Source of the DNA: Zooshikella harenae | Lineage (GTDB): Bacteria > Pseudomonadota > Gammaproteobacteria > Pseudomonadales > Zooshikellaceae | Reading direction: 5' to 3' | Assembly (NCBI RefSeq): GCF_018837975.1 | Contig: NZ_JAGSOY010000051.1 | Location: 1-34,048, forward strand | Length of the DNA stretch: 34,048 nucleotides | In this document: one piece after another, positions 1 to 8,040 of the stretch | Numbering within the stretch: the first letter of the stretch is position 1 | Layout of the letters: each line of letters opens with the position of its first letter | Made by a program: the position numbers and the translations under genes | Notes under the pieces: model-generated | What the model was told of the DNA's origin: nothing | What the model saw: the letters and a program-made list of their open reading frames with translations, nothing else | Databases searched by the model: none

Positions 1-2
1 TC

Positions 3-101
3 ATTTCACGGAGATGGTATTCACTAAAACGAACGCTTATTAAAAAAGTCGGTAATGATTTGGTTGTGAGTATACAGTTAGCAAAATACCCACAAGCTTA
101 A
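3..101 (+). CDS. possible C-terminal fragment of a gene cut by the window edge
   Basis: An open frame runs from the window edge to a TAA at 99-101 and would encode 32 residues ending in QLAKYPQA. The other two forward frames stop sooner. The peptide is basic and resembles nothing I can name. The frame is short enough to be chance; only the upstream sequence could decide. It is listed because the next gene starts 180 bp further on and something must precede it. Confidence 0.25.
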   Translation: MSRRWYSLKRTLIKKVGNDLVVSIQLAKYPQA

Positions 102-132
102 CGAAGGGTTCGGCCAGGCATTCACTTTATCT

Positions 133-167
133 ACCTATTTATAGGTAATAATAGGTGCTGACCTATT
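133..167. promoter_or_regulatory. four ACCTAT/ATAGGT half-sites forming two adjacent inverted repeats
   Basis: ACCTAT (133-138) and ATAGGT (141-146) form an inverted repeat with a 2-bp centre. AATAGGT (150-156) and ACCTATT (161-167) form a second perfect inverted repeat with a GCTG centre. The array ends about 115 bp upstream of the solute-binding protein start at 281. It could be an operator for that gene or a chain of small hairpins. No regulator is identified. Confidence 0.4.
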
Positions 168-280
168 TGCTTTTATTCTTTGCTGGAAGGGGATACTGAC
201 CAGTGCTAGTGTTAAGTTAGCCTTATTTTAATTACATTAGTAATGCATTGCATTGATAATCTTATTGCCGAGAATTGTTC

Positions 281-1054
281 ATGATAACAAAGTTGAACAG
301 CTCATTATCAATTAGTTTGTTTTCAATAGTATTTTCCTTTGTGATTTTACTGTCACCTGCTTACTGTAAAGAGCTTAAATTCGCTGCAACTGAATGGCCC
401 CCTTATAGTGGTGCGAACTTAAAAGGTAATGGTTTTTCTCCTCAACTTATTAAAAAAATTTTTAGTAAAAATAAAGATGAAGTCCAGATATTAATATTGC
501 CATGGGCTAGAGCCCTTAAAGGAACAATAGAAGGAGACTATGATGGTTTGCTTGATGTTTGGTATTCTGAGGAGCGAGCTCAAGAACTAAATTTTTCTGA
601 TCCTTATATGTATAATCGAATAAAATTTATTAAGCGTACCAATAGTGATATTACTTATAATAAATTTTCTGATCTAAAGTCTTATCGAATAGGAATTGTA
701 CGTGATTATGCATATAATAAAGAGTTTGATGCATCTAAAGAAATAGCTAAAATTTCTGAACGAACTTTTGCTATTAATTTTTATAAATTGTTACATCATA
801 GGATAGATTTAACATTAGAAGATGAATTGGTTGCTCGACATGAAATTAAAAAAATATCTCCGCTACTGCTAAAAGAAGTAGTATTTTTACCTAAAGTATT
901 ATCTGAAAATAAATTACACGTAGCTTTTAGTAAAGAAAATAGAGCGCTTGTTGAAGTATTTAATAGTAGTCTTGAAAAAATGCAAAAAGATGGTTCTTTG
1001 CTGCAGTTAATGCTAGAACATGATTTTTTTATTGAGCCAAACCCGACTCTTTAA
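281..1054 (+). CDS. periplasmic solute-binding protein, family 3 (orphan)
   Basis: The product is a 257-residue protein of the bacterial extracellular solute-binding family 3 (PF00497 type), normally the periplasmic receptor of amino-acid ABC importers. A Sec signal peptide is visible, with a hydrophobic stretch ending near SPAYCKE. The mature N-terminus has the family pattern FAATEWPPYSG, followed by GFSPQLIKKIF, a PWARAL segment and a central GDYDGLLDVWYSEERAQ segment. An in-frame TTG lies at 275; ATG 281 is preferred because the signal peptide begins naturally there, though no strong ribosome binding site is seen. No permease or ATPase gene is adjacent. Many such stand-alone proteins occur in marine gammaproteobacteria, and their ligand cannot be read from sequence. 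Two more family members lie at 8835 and 10123. Confidence 0.85.
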   Translation: MITKLNSSLSISLFSIVFSFVILLSPAYCKELKFAATEWPPYSGANLKGNGFSPQLIKKIFSKNKDEVQILILPWARALKGTIEGDYDGLLDVWYSEERAQELNFSDPYMYNRIKFIKRTNSDITYNKFSDLKSYRIGIVRDYAYNKEFDASKEIAKISERTFAINFYKLLHHRIDLTLEDELVARHEIKKISPLLLKEVVFLPKVLSENKLHVAFSKENRALVEVFNSSLEKMQKDGSLLQLMLEHDFFIEPNPTL

Positions 1055-1083
1055 TGCTTAAGTGAAATGTTGCTATGAAATAA

Positions 1084-1107
1084 AAAGCCGGACATGACTC
1101 CGGCTTT
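1084..1107. terminator. bidirectional intrinsic terminator
   Basis: A perfect 9-bp stem, AAAGCCGGA (1084-1092) with TCCGGCTTT (1099-1107), has a 6-nt loop. A-rich sequence on the left and T-rich on the right give a U-tract in either direction. It sits between two convergent genes (ends at 1054 and 1149), so it probably serves both. Confidence 0.85.
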
Positions 1108-1148
1108 ATGATCTTTTAAAATATTTATTGTGCAAAAAATAGCAGTAA

Positions 1149-2414
1149 CTACGCGCGTTGTAGTTGTTGTGTATATGCTTGAGGACTGAATTTAACTATA
1201 CAGAGTAGCGATATAACTGATACTACAGAAATATAAACACCTGGTAGTACTGGGTTATAGTTACTTAACATAAGATTAATGGTTGGTGTAAATCCCCCAA
1301 AGAGTACCAAGCATAAGTTATAGCTAATTGCTAACACAGTGGTACGAGTACTGACTTCTGTACTATCAACAAGTGAGATTGGCACACAAGAAAGAATGAG
1401 AGCTGCAATAATAGCCCATAGTAGTTGTGCTGAGAGTAAAGCGAATAACCCTGGTTGCTGCATAATATAATAAATTGGTGTTCCAGCAATAATGGCCAAG
1501 ATAAAACCAGTACCCATCACTTTTTGCCAGCCTAAGCGATCAATTAATAGACCACAAACGGGCATAAGGCCTGTCAGTAATATTGCATTGAAAACAGGCA
1601 ACCACAGTTTGACTTGGTCTGATACTGGCAGTCGTTTTACTAACATTTGCCCTGAAATATTATAAGTATAAAAAACAACCGCAGGCGCCATAATCATAAT
1701 AAAGATAAAAATGATGCTGCGATAATGCTGTGTTAATGCCTCTTTGACAGGGGCTTTCGTAAAATGTGTAAGTTTCTTGCGCGCAGCTTGAAACTCAGGT
1801 GTTTCTAGTAATTTGAATCGATAATAAAGACATATTAGTAATGTAATGAAGCCAATGCCAAACGGTAAGCGCCAACCCCAGCCAATAATTTGTTCTTCTG
1901 TTAGCCAACTATTAAGCCCCATCATAACTAAGGTTGCCAGTAATACACCGCCAGTGGTTGAGATTTGAGCAAAGGTACCGTAAAGTCCCCGTTTCCCTGT
2001 TGGACTTGATTCTATTAAGTAAGTTACGAGTGCTGGGTATTCTCCTCCAATAGCAATGGATTGTATGACTCGTACTAACAGTAAAATTATAGGAGCAACA
2101 ATACCCAGTGTTTCATAGGTTGGCATGAGTGCAATTGCTATCGATGTAAACGCTAAAATACCCCCAGAAGTGTACAAAGCAACTCGTCTTCCGTAAGCAT
2201 CTCCTAAATGTCCAAATATTAAACCACCAATGGGGCGTGCTAAAAATGACATTGAAAAAATGGCTAATGTCATTAGTAAGCCAGAATTAAAATCTGTATT
2301 GGGAAAAAACAACTTAGTCAGCACACTGGATAGGCTTGCATAGACAACAAAATCAAGCCATTCGAAAGCATTTCCAGCAATAACCAGTGCTATTTGTCTT
2401 TTTGAAATTGACAT
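1149..2414 (-). CDS. MFS transporter, metabolite:H+ symporter (MHS) type
   Basis: This 421-residue integral membrane protein has the spacing of 12 transmembrane helices. MFS motif A is visible in the loop after helix 2 (GHLGDAYGRR). RVIQSIAIGGEYP in helix 4 corresponds to the RxxQGxxxGGE pattern of the MHS subfamily (ProP, KgtP, ShiA). WGWRLPF before helix 6 and LLETPEF after it are further MHS hallmarks. Such proteins import organic acids, osmolytes or shikimate with protons across the inner membrane; the substrate cannot be assigned here. An AAGGA-type ribosome binding site lies about 10 nt before the ATG. A LuxR-type regulator lies 221 bp upstream in the same orientation and could control it. 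Confidence 0.88.
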   Translation of the reverse strand: MSISKRQIALVIAGNAFEWLDFVVYASLSSVLTKLFFPNTDFNSGLLMTLAIFSMSFLARPIGGLIFGHLGDAYGRRVALYTSGGILAFTSIAIALMPTYETLGIVAPIILLLVRVIQSIAIGGEYPALVTYLIESSPTGKRGLYGTFAQISTTGGVLLATLVMMGLNSWLTEEQIIGWGWRLPFGIGFITLLICLYYRFKLLETPEFQAARKKLTHFTKAPVKEALTQHYRSIIFIFIMIMAPAVVFYTYNISGQMLVKRLPVSDQVKLWLPVFNAILLTGLMPVCGLLIDRLGWQKVMGTGFILAIIAGTPIYYIMQQPGLFALLSAQLLWAIIAALILSCVPISLVDSTEVSTRTTVLAISYNLCLVLFGGFTPTINLMLSNYNPVLPGVYISVVSVISLLCIVKFSPQAYTQQLQRA

Positions 2415-2635
2415 ATACTTCTTATCCTTCCTTGTCCCCAGCTTTAATGTTTAAAGCGTATTCACTGCTGATGAGAATCTGAATAATTACCATAATACAA
2501 GGCATTTGGTTGACTGAGTTTCTTCAGCATAATGCTTTATAGGAAACCGCCTTGAAGAAAACATACAATGTTCAGCAAACCTAGAATGTTTAAGCCTGAA
2601 TTCCTATAAAACTAACATTGTAGGGTATAATAAAA

Positions 2636-3376
2636 CTAAGCTTTCATTAAACCAATAGACTGACTTTTTTCCTTAAATTGAAAGTAAGCAGGGTGATCTT
2701 CTTTTAGTTTTGCATTGATACGATAAATAATAGCTTTTATGCCAATTTCACTTAGTCCTAATGAATTGGCCATTTCCTTAGTAGAGTATTTTAGATTAAG
2801 CAAATCCAGGCACTGTTTTTCTATGTGGGTGAGATTTAAGCTGTCAGCGGGTTGCTGAATTTTATTGTTAATAACCAGTTGATCACGTAGCGAAATATCT
2901 GGCTCTAAGTAGATCTTAGAGCCAGTCTCATCAATAATATTGTGTAGGCTATTTGCTAAAGTCTGCAATTTTTCTTGAAATAACTGGTAATTACTTAGAA
3001 TGTTATCTAACACAACCTGCGCAGGCATGAGACTTCCAATGCTAAATAGCTGACAAAAATTTTCATGTTGAATCACAATATCGAGCTTGTATTTTAGCCC
3101 ACTTTTGTGTGCAAGCCTGGTTTCAGAGCGAAGATGGTTATTAAGTGTCCAACTATGAAATCCAGGCTTAAGCCTGCCAATGACTTTGTTTTGTAAACCA
3201 TACTCCCAGTATGCTCTAAACCAGTCAATATCCGTCCCAAAGCTAGCAATACCATGATCATAATGCACATAATTGTAAACTATCTGATTAATGGGTAGCC
3301 AGCTAAAGTGACGTATTTGCCATTGAGGCATGTATGTTGATGCTTTTATAAGTGGATGGTTGTTTTTAATAATCAC
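2636..3376 (-). CDS. LuxR-family transcriptional regulator
   Basis: The 246-residue protein carries a GerE/LuxR-type helix-turn-helix at residues 182-225 (LTHIEKQCLDLL, STKEMANSLGLSE, then a recognition helix ending INAKL). The N-terminal ~170 residues are not a receiver domain: the conserved acidic pocket and lysine are absent. They may be a PAS-like or autoinducer-like sensory domain; FGTDIDWFRAYWE is reminiscent of aromatic-rich sensor folds, but I do not recognise it firmly. The start is GTG at 3376, supported by a GAGGG ribosome binding site 7 nt upstream. It lies between an SDR gene and an MFS transporter, all leftward, which makes local control plausible. The ligand is unknown. Confidence 0.75.
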   Translation of the reverse strand: MIIKNNHPLIKASTYMPQWQIRHFSWLPINQIVYNYVHYDHGIASFGTDIDWFRAYWEYGLQNKVIGRLKPGFHSWTLNNHLRSETRLAHKSGLKYKLDIVIQHENFCQLFSIGSLMPAQVVLDNILSNYQLFQEKLQTLANSLHNIIDETGSKIYLEPDISLRDQLVINNKIQQPADSLNLTHIEKQCLDLLNLKYSTKEMANSLGLSEIGIKAIIYRINAKLKEDHPAYFQFKEKSQSIGLMKA

Positions 3377-3506
3377 GGATGATCCCTCTTTCCATAGAGT
3401 GGATTAAGTAACTCCTTTGAGTATGTTTTATGGCACTTTCAGCTTGTTATCACATTTGCTAGTACTATTGTTTAAATTGTCTGACACTACTATTTATTAC
3501 CAACAA

Positions 3507-4250
3507 TCACAAACCGCCTGTTAAATTCAAGAAGCTTCCAACACAGTAAGATGCTTTTTCTGATAAAAGCCATAAGATTGCTTCGGCAATTTCTTCAGAA
3601 CTTCCACATCTTCCAAGAGGAATAATTTTATCTGCGTTGTTAAAGCGATCTGTATTTCCTGTATCGGCATGAATCTCTGTGCTTATAAAACCAGGGCGAA
3701 CAGCATTGACTCTGATGCCTTCCTGAGCAACCTCCTTGGCTAATCCTTTAGTGAAAACATCAAGCGCACCTTTACTTGAAGCATAATCAACATATACATT
3801 TGGGCTGCCAGTAATCACTGAGCTTGAGCTGACATTGATGATACTACCACCATTACCCCCATGGCGAGTAGACATTCGTCTAATAGCCTGTTGAGCGCAT
3901 AACATAGCACCAATCACATTTGTATTGAAAATACGTTGTAAGCGATCGGGGCTAACATCCACAAATGAGGATTGTAAATCTACAACACCTGCGTTATTCA
4001 CCAACGCTGTCAGTATACCTAATGAATCAATTTCATTAAACATATGAATCACTTGGTCTGGACAACTTACATCAGCCTGGATTGCCCAAGCTTTACCACC
4101 GTTTTCTAGAATTTGTTTTTTTAACTGGATTGCTTTATCTTTTTGGGATTTATAATTGATGATTACATTGTAGCCTTGTGAAGCAGCAAGTAGTGCAGTT
4201 GCTGCTCCTATACCACGGCTGGCCCCTGTGATTAAAATAAGCTTATACAT
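3507..4250 (-). CDS. short-chain dehydrogenase/reductase, YgfF-like
   Basis: The product is a 247-residue classical SDR: TGASRGIG nucleotide-binding motif (8-15), NNAG (85-88), and the catalytic Ser around 143 with Tyr156-x3-Lys160 (YASSK). PGFISTEIHA and the ending SFLNLTGGL closely match E. coli YgfF, a putative NAD(P)-dependent sugar or alcohol oxidoreductase. NYKS after the second strand suggests NADP preference. This is a cytosolic oxidoreductase with unknown substrate. The ribosome binding site AAGGAAG lies just before ATG 4250 and could pair with an upstream CTTCCTT in the leader (see findings). It lies in the same direction as a LuxR-type regulator 130 bp downstream. Confidence 0.87.
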   Translation of the reverse strand: MYKLILITGASRGIGAATALLAASQGYNVIINYKSQKDKAIQLKKQILENGGKAWAIQADVSCPDQVIHMFNEIDSLGILTALVNNAGVVDLQSSFVDVSPDRLQRIFNTNVIGAMLCAQQAIRRMSTRHGGNGGSIINVSSSSVITGSPNVYVDYASSKGALDVFTKGLAKEVAQEGIRVNAVRPGFISTEIHADTGNTDRFNNADKIIPLGRCGSSEEIAEAILWLLSEKASYCVGSFLNLTGGL

Positions 4251-4361
4251 ATTCTTCCTTAAAGTTACTAATATTAGAAATACTGACTAAAGGAAGGTGT
4301 TACTATAGCTTGATTCTATTAAAGTGCCTAACAGTAAAAAATAATTGTTTACTGTAAATAG

Positions 4362-5543
4362 TTAGTATGAACTGTAGTAATTAACATAGCGTTGTTGGAT
4401 AAACTTGAAAATTTTATCAGCTAAAATCTTATGTGCTGCAGTTGTAGGGTGCACTTTATCCCAAAATAAATAACCTTCACAGCTTTCAGGTTTATCGCCT
4501 GCTAAATCAAGGTTTTTCTCTGCGCGTCTATCATGGGAGTAATAAACCTGTTGAGATGGAAGTGCATCTTGCATCATTGGGTTATTTGCGAGCGAAGAGT
4601 TCATGAGCAATTGATAGACTTCTTTTGCACTCATTTCATCGAGAGTCCTTGTCTGATTGCTTTCTGATGGAAAAGTAACGTCCTTAGCAATCATCTGTTG
4701 TGATTGGTAATAATTATTGAGAAAAGGTCGCCAAATGTAACCTTTTTTATAACATGCTTGATCTATGTGATGAAAACCGTAGTAAGTAGGTGTTTTCATT
4801 ATATTTGAAAATTCATAAGCGATATCATACAACCTAACATGCTTGTAACTCCGAGTTTTAATTAATCGACGTAGCTTTTTATTGTGTTCTTCAGTGATTT
4901 CTTTAAGCTCATTGAATTTTTCCGGCTCATAGTGAATTGCAAAAGGGGTAGTACTCAACAAGGGTAGATTAAAAACTAAGACATTATTGGCTCCAGCCAA
5001 TAAGACTTTAGTAATGAGTTGGTCGATTGCAAGCATAACGGTATCGCTGTCGCGCCAGCCATTTGTCATATAATCATTAGCACCAGCCCATATGACTACC
5101 AAATCATTGGCTTTAAATTGATAGTTTTTTGTATATTGATTGAACTCAAAGTCAAGATTGTTAATAACCTGATAAGTAGGATTCCATGAATCTTTTTCAT
5201 ATGCAGCAGCGGTTGCTCCACCTTCAGCTTCATTGATAATTTCAATCTGATTAGTATACTTTTGCTGCAGCTTTTCTTTTAAATAATCCACCCAGATTGG
5301 GCCATCTGAAAACCGACCCTCATGGTAAGGGGGGCTAGAAGGTAACCATCCTTTAGACTTTTGATACATTTTCCCGGTATCACTTAAACTGTCTCCGAAT
5401 ATGATAATACGATCGATTGTTAATCCGGCTTGTGCGTAAAAACTCACTAGGAATAAAAAACATCCCAGTAAATACTTGAAATGTTGGATTCTATTTTTAA
5501 TTATATCAATATGTAGCATCATGATACTTGTTTTTATTTTCAT
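4362..5543 (-). CDS. secreted GDSL/SGNH-family lipase or acyltransferase (paralogue 1)
   Basis: This is a 393-residue exported GDSL hydrolase related to the lysophospholipase A/acyltransferase group (Legionella PlaA/PlaC, Vibrio thermolabile haemolysin). Block I is IIFGDSLSDTG with nucleophile Ser52, block II is EAEGGA, block III is WAGAND (Asn156) and block V is FWDKVHPT (Asp362, His365). GRFSDGPIWVDYL after block I is typical of the group. A hydrophobic N-terminal segment ending FYAQAG fits a signal peptide. Between ACYKKGY (Cys264) and ESCEGY (Cys355) there is a roughly 90-residue insertion before the catalytic Asp/His. The same insertion and cysteines occur in the paralogue at 6177, so these are tandem duplicates. 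The exact start is uncertain: ATG 5543 lacks a clear ribosome binding site and ATG codons at 5522/5519 are possible. The lipid substrate is unknown. Confidence 0.85.
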   Translation of the reverse strand: MKIKTSIMMLHIDIIKNRIQHFKYLLGCFLFLVSFYAQAGLTIDRIIIFGDSLSDTGKMYQKSKGWLPSSPPYHEGRFSDGPIWVDYLKEKLQQKYTNQIEIINEAEGGATAAAYEKDSWNPTYQVINNLDFEFNQYTKNYQFKANDLVVIWAGANDYMTNGWRDSDTVMLAIDQLITKVLLAGANNVLVFNLPLLSTTPFAIHYEPEKFNELKEITEEHNKKLRRLIKTRSYKHVRLYDIAYEFSNIMKTPTYYGFHHIDQACYKKGYIWRPFLNNYYQSQQMIAKDVTFPSESNQTRTLDEMSAKEVYQLLMNSSLANNPMMQDALPSQQVYYSHDRRAEKNLDLAGDKPESCEGYLFWDKVHPTTAAHKILADKIFKFIQQRYVNYYSSY

Positions 5544-6176
5544 AAATAAAGCTATTTTAAATAGTTAGTAGTAGCGTAAATAGATACTTCGCTAAGTATC
5601 ATTGAAACTGTAAGCAACTTGTGTTGATGACATGAATGCATAGGTTTTCTTTGCAGTGACTGCTTTTACATTATTCGAGCTATCAGAATACCTATTGAAT
5701 AAACTGGAAGATTAATTTAATTGCATGAAAAAAAGAATATCTAAACTTGTTAAAATTTATAAAGTTAAAACCACTTCAATAAAAATAGATTACCTTCTTA
5801 GGCAATCTAAGTTTTTTTAAAAGAAATGAAGTGGTGTATAGAAATATATAATTAGGGCTGCTATCATCTATAATTTAATTTAAATGATAGAATTAGCTAA
5901 AACTAATTTTACATCAAACGTTAGAGGTGCCCTTTAAGTATCAATGAAAGTTGAGCATTGTATTGTAATTACTAAGAATTGCACTTATTACTTGAAATCA
6001 AGTATGCCTAGCACTGTTTAAAAACTATCTAGTCTAGATTAAAAGAGGTAATCATTTAGAAGCAAACCCGTACAGCTAGGTTTGCAAGTGGAATGTTACG
6101 ATGTTGTAAGAGATAGGGGCACAAGACTATCCAGATAACTACTCAGGTAAACATAAGGACTTTGTGCTGTTATGTT
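5544..6176. other. 633-bp AT-rich intergenic stretch with hairpins
   Basis: No convincing coding sequence is seen between the two lipase paralogues. The stretch holds a nested hairpin with a T-run (listed separately). It also holds a 7-bp inverted repeat CTATCAT/ATGATAG (5861-5867 and 5884-5890) and a small AATTAG/CTAATT repeat just after it. It is longer than a normal leader, so an RNA gene or degenerate sequence is possible. Confidence 0.5.
5770..5835 (+). terminator. nested hairpin with T-tract, possible terminator or small RNA end
   Basis: The inner stem TAGATT (5786-5791)/AATCTA (5804-5809) extends inward through one mismatch to a CC/GG pair and is followed by a run of seven T (5812-5818). 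An outer perfect 9-bp inverted repeat, ACCACTTCA (5770-5778)/TGAAGTGGT (5827-5835), encloses all of it. The inner part looks like a rightward intrinsic terminator, but no rightward gene is seen upstream. Confidence 0.4.
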
Positions 6177-7262
6177 TTAAAGCATTGATTCGAATAAGTA
6201 TGCATAAAATTCGTTTGCTAACGTTTTGTGTGTTGTTGTGGTTGGATGAATTTTATCCCAAAATAAGTAGCCATCACAGTTTTCTGGAGCGTCACCTGCA
6301 GGTTCAATTCTTTGGGGACCTGATTTCTTGCTTTGTATACGTGGTAATGCATCTTGAAGCATGGGGTTGTTTGTGAATGCAGGGTTTTGAAACAAAAGTG
6401 CTAGCTCTTGAGGCGTCATTTGATCAATTGGCTTTAATGCTAAATACTCTGAATGATAATCATCAATGTAGGGCATCGTTTTTTTACCTTTGATGAAAGG
6501 TCTCCATAGATAGCCTTTTGTGTAACATGCTTGTGTTGTATTCGTTAAGGCATATTGTTCTGGATTACTCATCATATGCGCTAATAATGACTCCACATCA
6601 AACAGTTTTACCTTGTCACTATCGTATTTTTTTACGAGTTGAAGTAAACGGCTATTGTGTTCTTTTGTTATCTTAGCGAGTTCGTTTAATTTGTTGGGAA
6701 ACTTTTTTTTGGCATGTGGTGTACTGTCTAATCGAGGTAAGTTAAACGCAATAACCTGGTGAGCACTACTATTTATGGCATGATTCAGTAAGTTATCGAT
6801 AGCAGATAATACAGTACTCACACTTTCTTGTTTTTGGTTTAAGTAGTCATTACCACCTGCCCAGACTATGACTAAATCTCCAGGTCGGAAATAATCTTTG
6901 CTGAGAAACTGGGATAATTCATTGCTTAATGTATTGATGAAAAGGGTTACAGGGCTATTGGTAATGTCATACGCAGCAGCTGTCGCACCTCCTTCAGCTT
7001 CGTTAATTATGGATATTGGCATATTATCTTGCATCAGTTTGCTTTTTAGGTAGTCAACCCAGACAGGGCCATCAGAAAATCGACCATCATGATAAGGTGG
7101 GCTAGATGGAATCCATTTCAGTGACTTTTCAAACATTTTCCCTGTATCACTTAAGCTATCTCCAAAAACGATAATACGACTAATCGTTTGTTGCATTGCT
7201 AATGCAGGATTTAAAAAGGCGATTGCGGTAGTAATAAGCAGGAAGTGTATTAGTTTTTTCAT
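6177..7262 (-). CDS. secreted GDSL/SGNH-family lipase or acyltransferase (paralogue 2)
   Basis: This 361-residue protein is a clear tandem paralogue of the one at 4362. It has a clean Sec signal peptide (MKK start, hydrophobic core, PALAMQQ). Block I is VFGDSLSDTG (Ser36), then EAEGGATAAAY, block III WAGGND (Asn138) and block V FWDKIHPT (Asp336, His339). It shares GRFSDGPVWVDYL, ACYTKGYLWRPF (Cys246), NPMLQDALP and ENCDGYLF (Cys329) with its neighbour. Both therefore keep a cysteine-bracketed insertion of about 80 residues ahead of the catalytic Asp/His. It probably acts outside the cytoplasm on phospholipid or other ester substrates. Each paralogue is separated from its neighbours by more than 600 bp, so they are unlikely to share a short transcript. 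Confidence 0.87.
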   Translation of the reverse strand: MKKLIHFLLITTAIAFLNPALAMQQTISRIIVFGDSLSDTGKMFEKSLKWIPSSPPYHDGRFSDGPVWVDYLKSKLMQDNMPISIINEAEGGATAAAYDITNSPVTLFINTLSNELSQFLSKDYFRPGDLVIVWAGGNDYLNQKQESVSTVLSAIDNLLNHAINSSAHQVIAFNLPRLDSTPHAKKKFPNKLNELAKITKEHNSRLLQLVKKYDSDKVKLFDVESLLAHMMSNPEQYALTNTTQACYTKGYLWRPFIKGKKTMPYIDDYHSEYLALKPIDQMTPQELALLFQNPAFTNNPMLQDALPRIQSKKSGPQRIEPAGDAPENCDGYLFWDKIHPTTTTHKTLANEFYAYLFESML

Positions 7263-7471
7263 ATCGTTATATTTATGTAGTTATTTTTAGTTATGAAAAT
7301 AGGTTTTTTTATAAGGTATACTTTAGTATCGATTAAATTGTAAACAATTATTAGTGATGAAATTATGTAATAAGTTATCTCCTTTAAAAGTGGGAAGTAA
7401 GTTGTTTATTTTATGCTTCCATTATTATTGACTTACAGCTTTAAAAGCTTGCCAATGATAAATTACATTAA

Positions 7472-7771
7472 ATGAGAACTATTAACAAATTATTGATTAT
7501 TTATGTAAGGGAGGTATACAAGAAAAGAAGGCTACATTTGTTGAACTTCAATCGCTATGAAGACCCAGTATGTAAAGAGTTCATGTTTTTAAGTCATGGC
7601 TTTGGGTATGTATGGGTGTTGGTATTTTTTACAGGTAAAAAATACTTAATTTGGCTAAAAAATAATCAAAAAATTATAACTCAGATTATTAACAAAGACT
7701 TCTGTGATGAGCGTAACAAAATAGTATACCTTATATTAGAGTATATTTATGTTCTAATTTTACAGTTTTGA
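7472..7771 (+). CDS. doubtful hypothetical protein, 99 residues
   Basis: The open frame encodes a Lys/Ile/Phe/Tyr-rich 99-residue peptide with no recognised domain. There is no ribosome binding site in front of ATG 7472. The base composition matches the AT-rich intergenic background, which produces such frames by chance. Listed only because it is the longest frame in an otherwise empty 778-bp region. Confidence 0.2.
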   Translation: MRTINKLLIIYVREVYKKRRLHLLNFNRYEDPVCKEFMFLSHGFGYVWVLVFFTGKKYLIWLKNNQKIITQIINKDFCDERNKIVYLILEYIYVLILQF

Positions 7772-7787
7772 TACACTTTTCAGTAGT

Positions 7788-7817
7788 GATTGTTGGCAGA
7801 GAAAAGATTGTTGGCAG
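7788..7817 (+). repeat. direct repeat GATTGTTGGCAG x2, possible activator site
   Basis: GATTGTTGGCAG occurs at 7788-7799 and again at 7806-7817, a start-to-start spacing of 18 bp. It lies about 120-145 bp upstream of the sigma54-type promoter, the usual distance for an enhancer-binding protein. Its function is inferred from position only. Confidence 0.35.
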
Positions 7818-7933
7818 GCTTTAAATAAAGATAGTCGTAAGGTCTATTTTTTTTGTAATAATATCAACGTGTTGTATATGCATTAATGTTTATTCCTAGA
7901 GTCACTCATTTTTTTAATCAATATTCATGAATG

Positions 7934-7949
7934 TGGCATTTAGATTGCT
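7934..7949 (+). promoter_or_regulatory. sigma54 (RpoN)-type -24/-12 promoter
   Basis: TGGCATTTAGATTGCT matches the consensus TGGCACRNNNNTTGCW at the invariant GG and GC with exact spacing; the mismatches are T for C at position 6 and T for R at position 7. It lies about 90 bp upstream of the PEP-CTERM gene start at 8041. PEP-CTERM/exosortase systems are known to be associated with RpoN-dependent PrsK/PrsR regulation, which fits. Confidence 0.5.
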
Positions 7950-8040
7950 AATTAGAAATAGCAATGAGAAATCTACCACTTATTTGATTAAATACTAAAC
8001 AGTAGATTAAGTCGTGTTAAGCAGTAAACAAGGAATAATC

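Larger units (their letters stand above)
7263..8040. other. 778-bp AT-rich intergenic region upstream of the PEP-CTERM gene
   Basis: Apart from the doubtful frame at 7472, no gene is seen. The right part holds regulatory-looking sequence for the gene at 8041: a duplicated 12-mer (7788-7817), a sigma54-type -24/-12 element (7934-7949) and an overlapping inverted repeat TTGCTA/TAGCAA around 7945-7964. Confidence 0.5.

Noticed and set aside
3377-3506. A lux-box-like operator between the LuxR-type regulator and SDR gene.
   Set aside because: The AGTACTA-type repeats present do not match the 20-bp lux-box dyad and occur as expected in AT-rich DNA.
6164-6376. Rightward open frame opposite the end of the second lipase gene.
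   Set aside because: It lies antisense within a well-supported gene, has no ribosome binding site and no family resemblance; a shadow frame.
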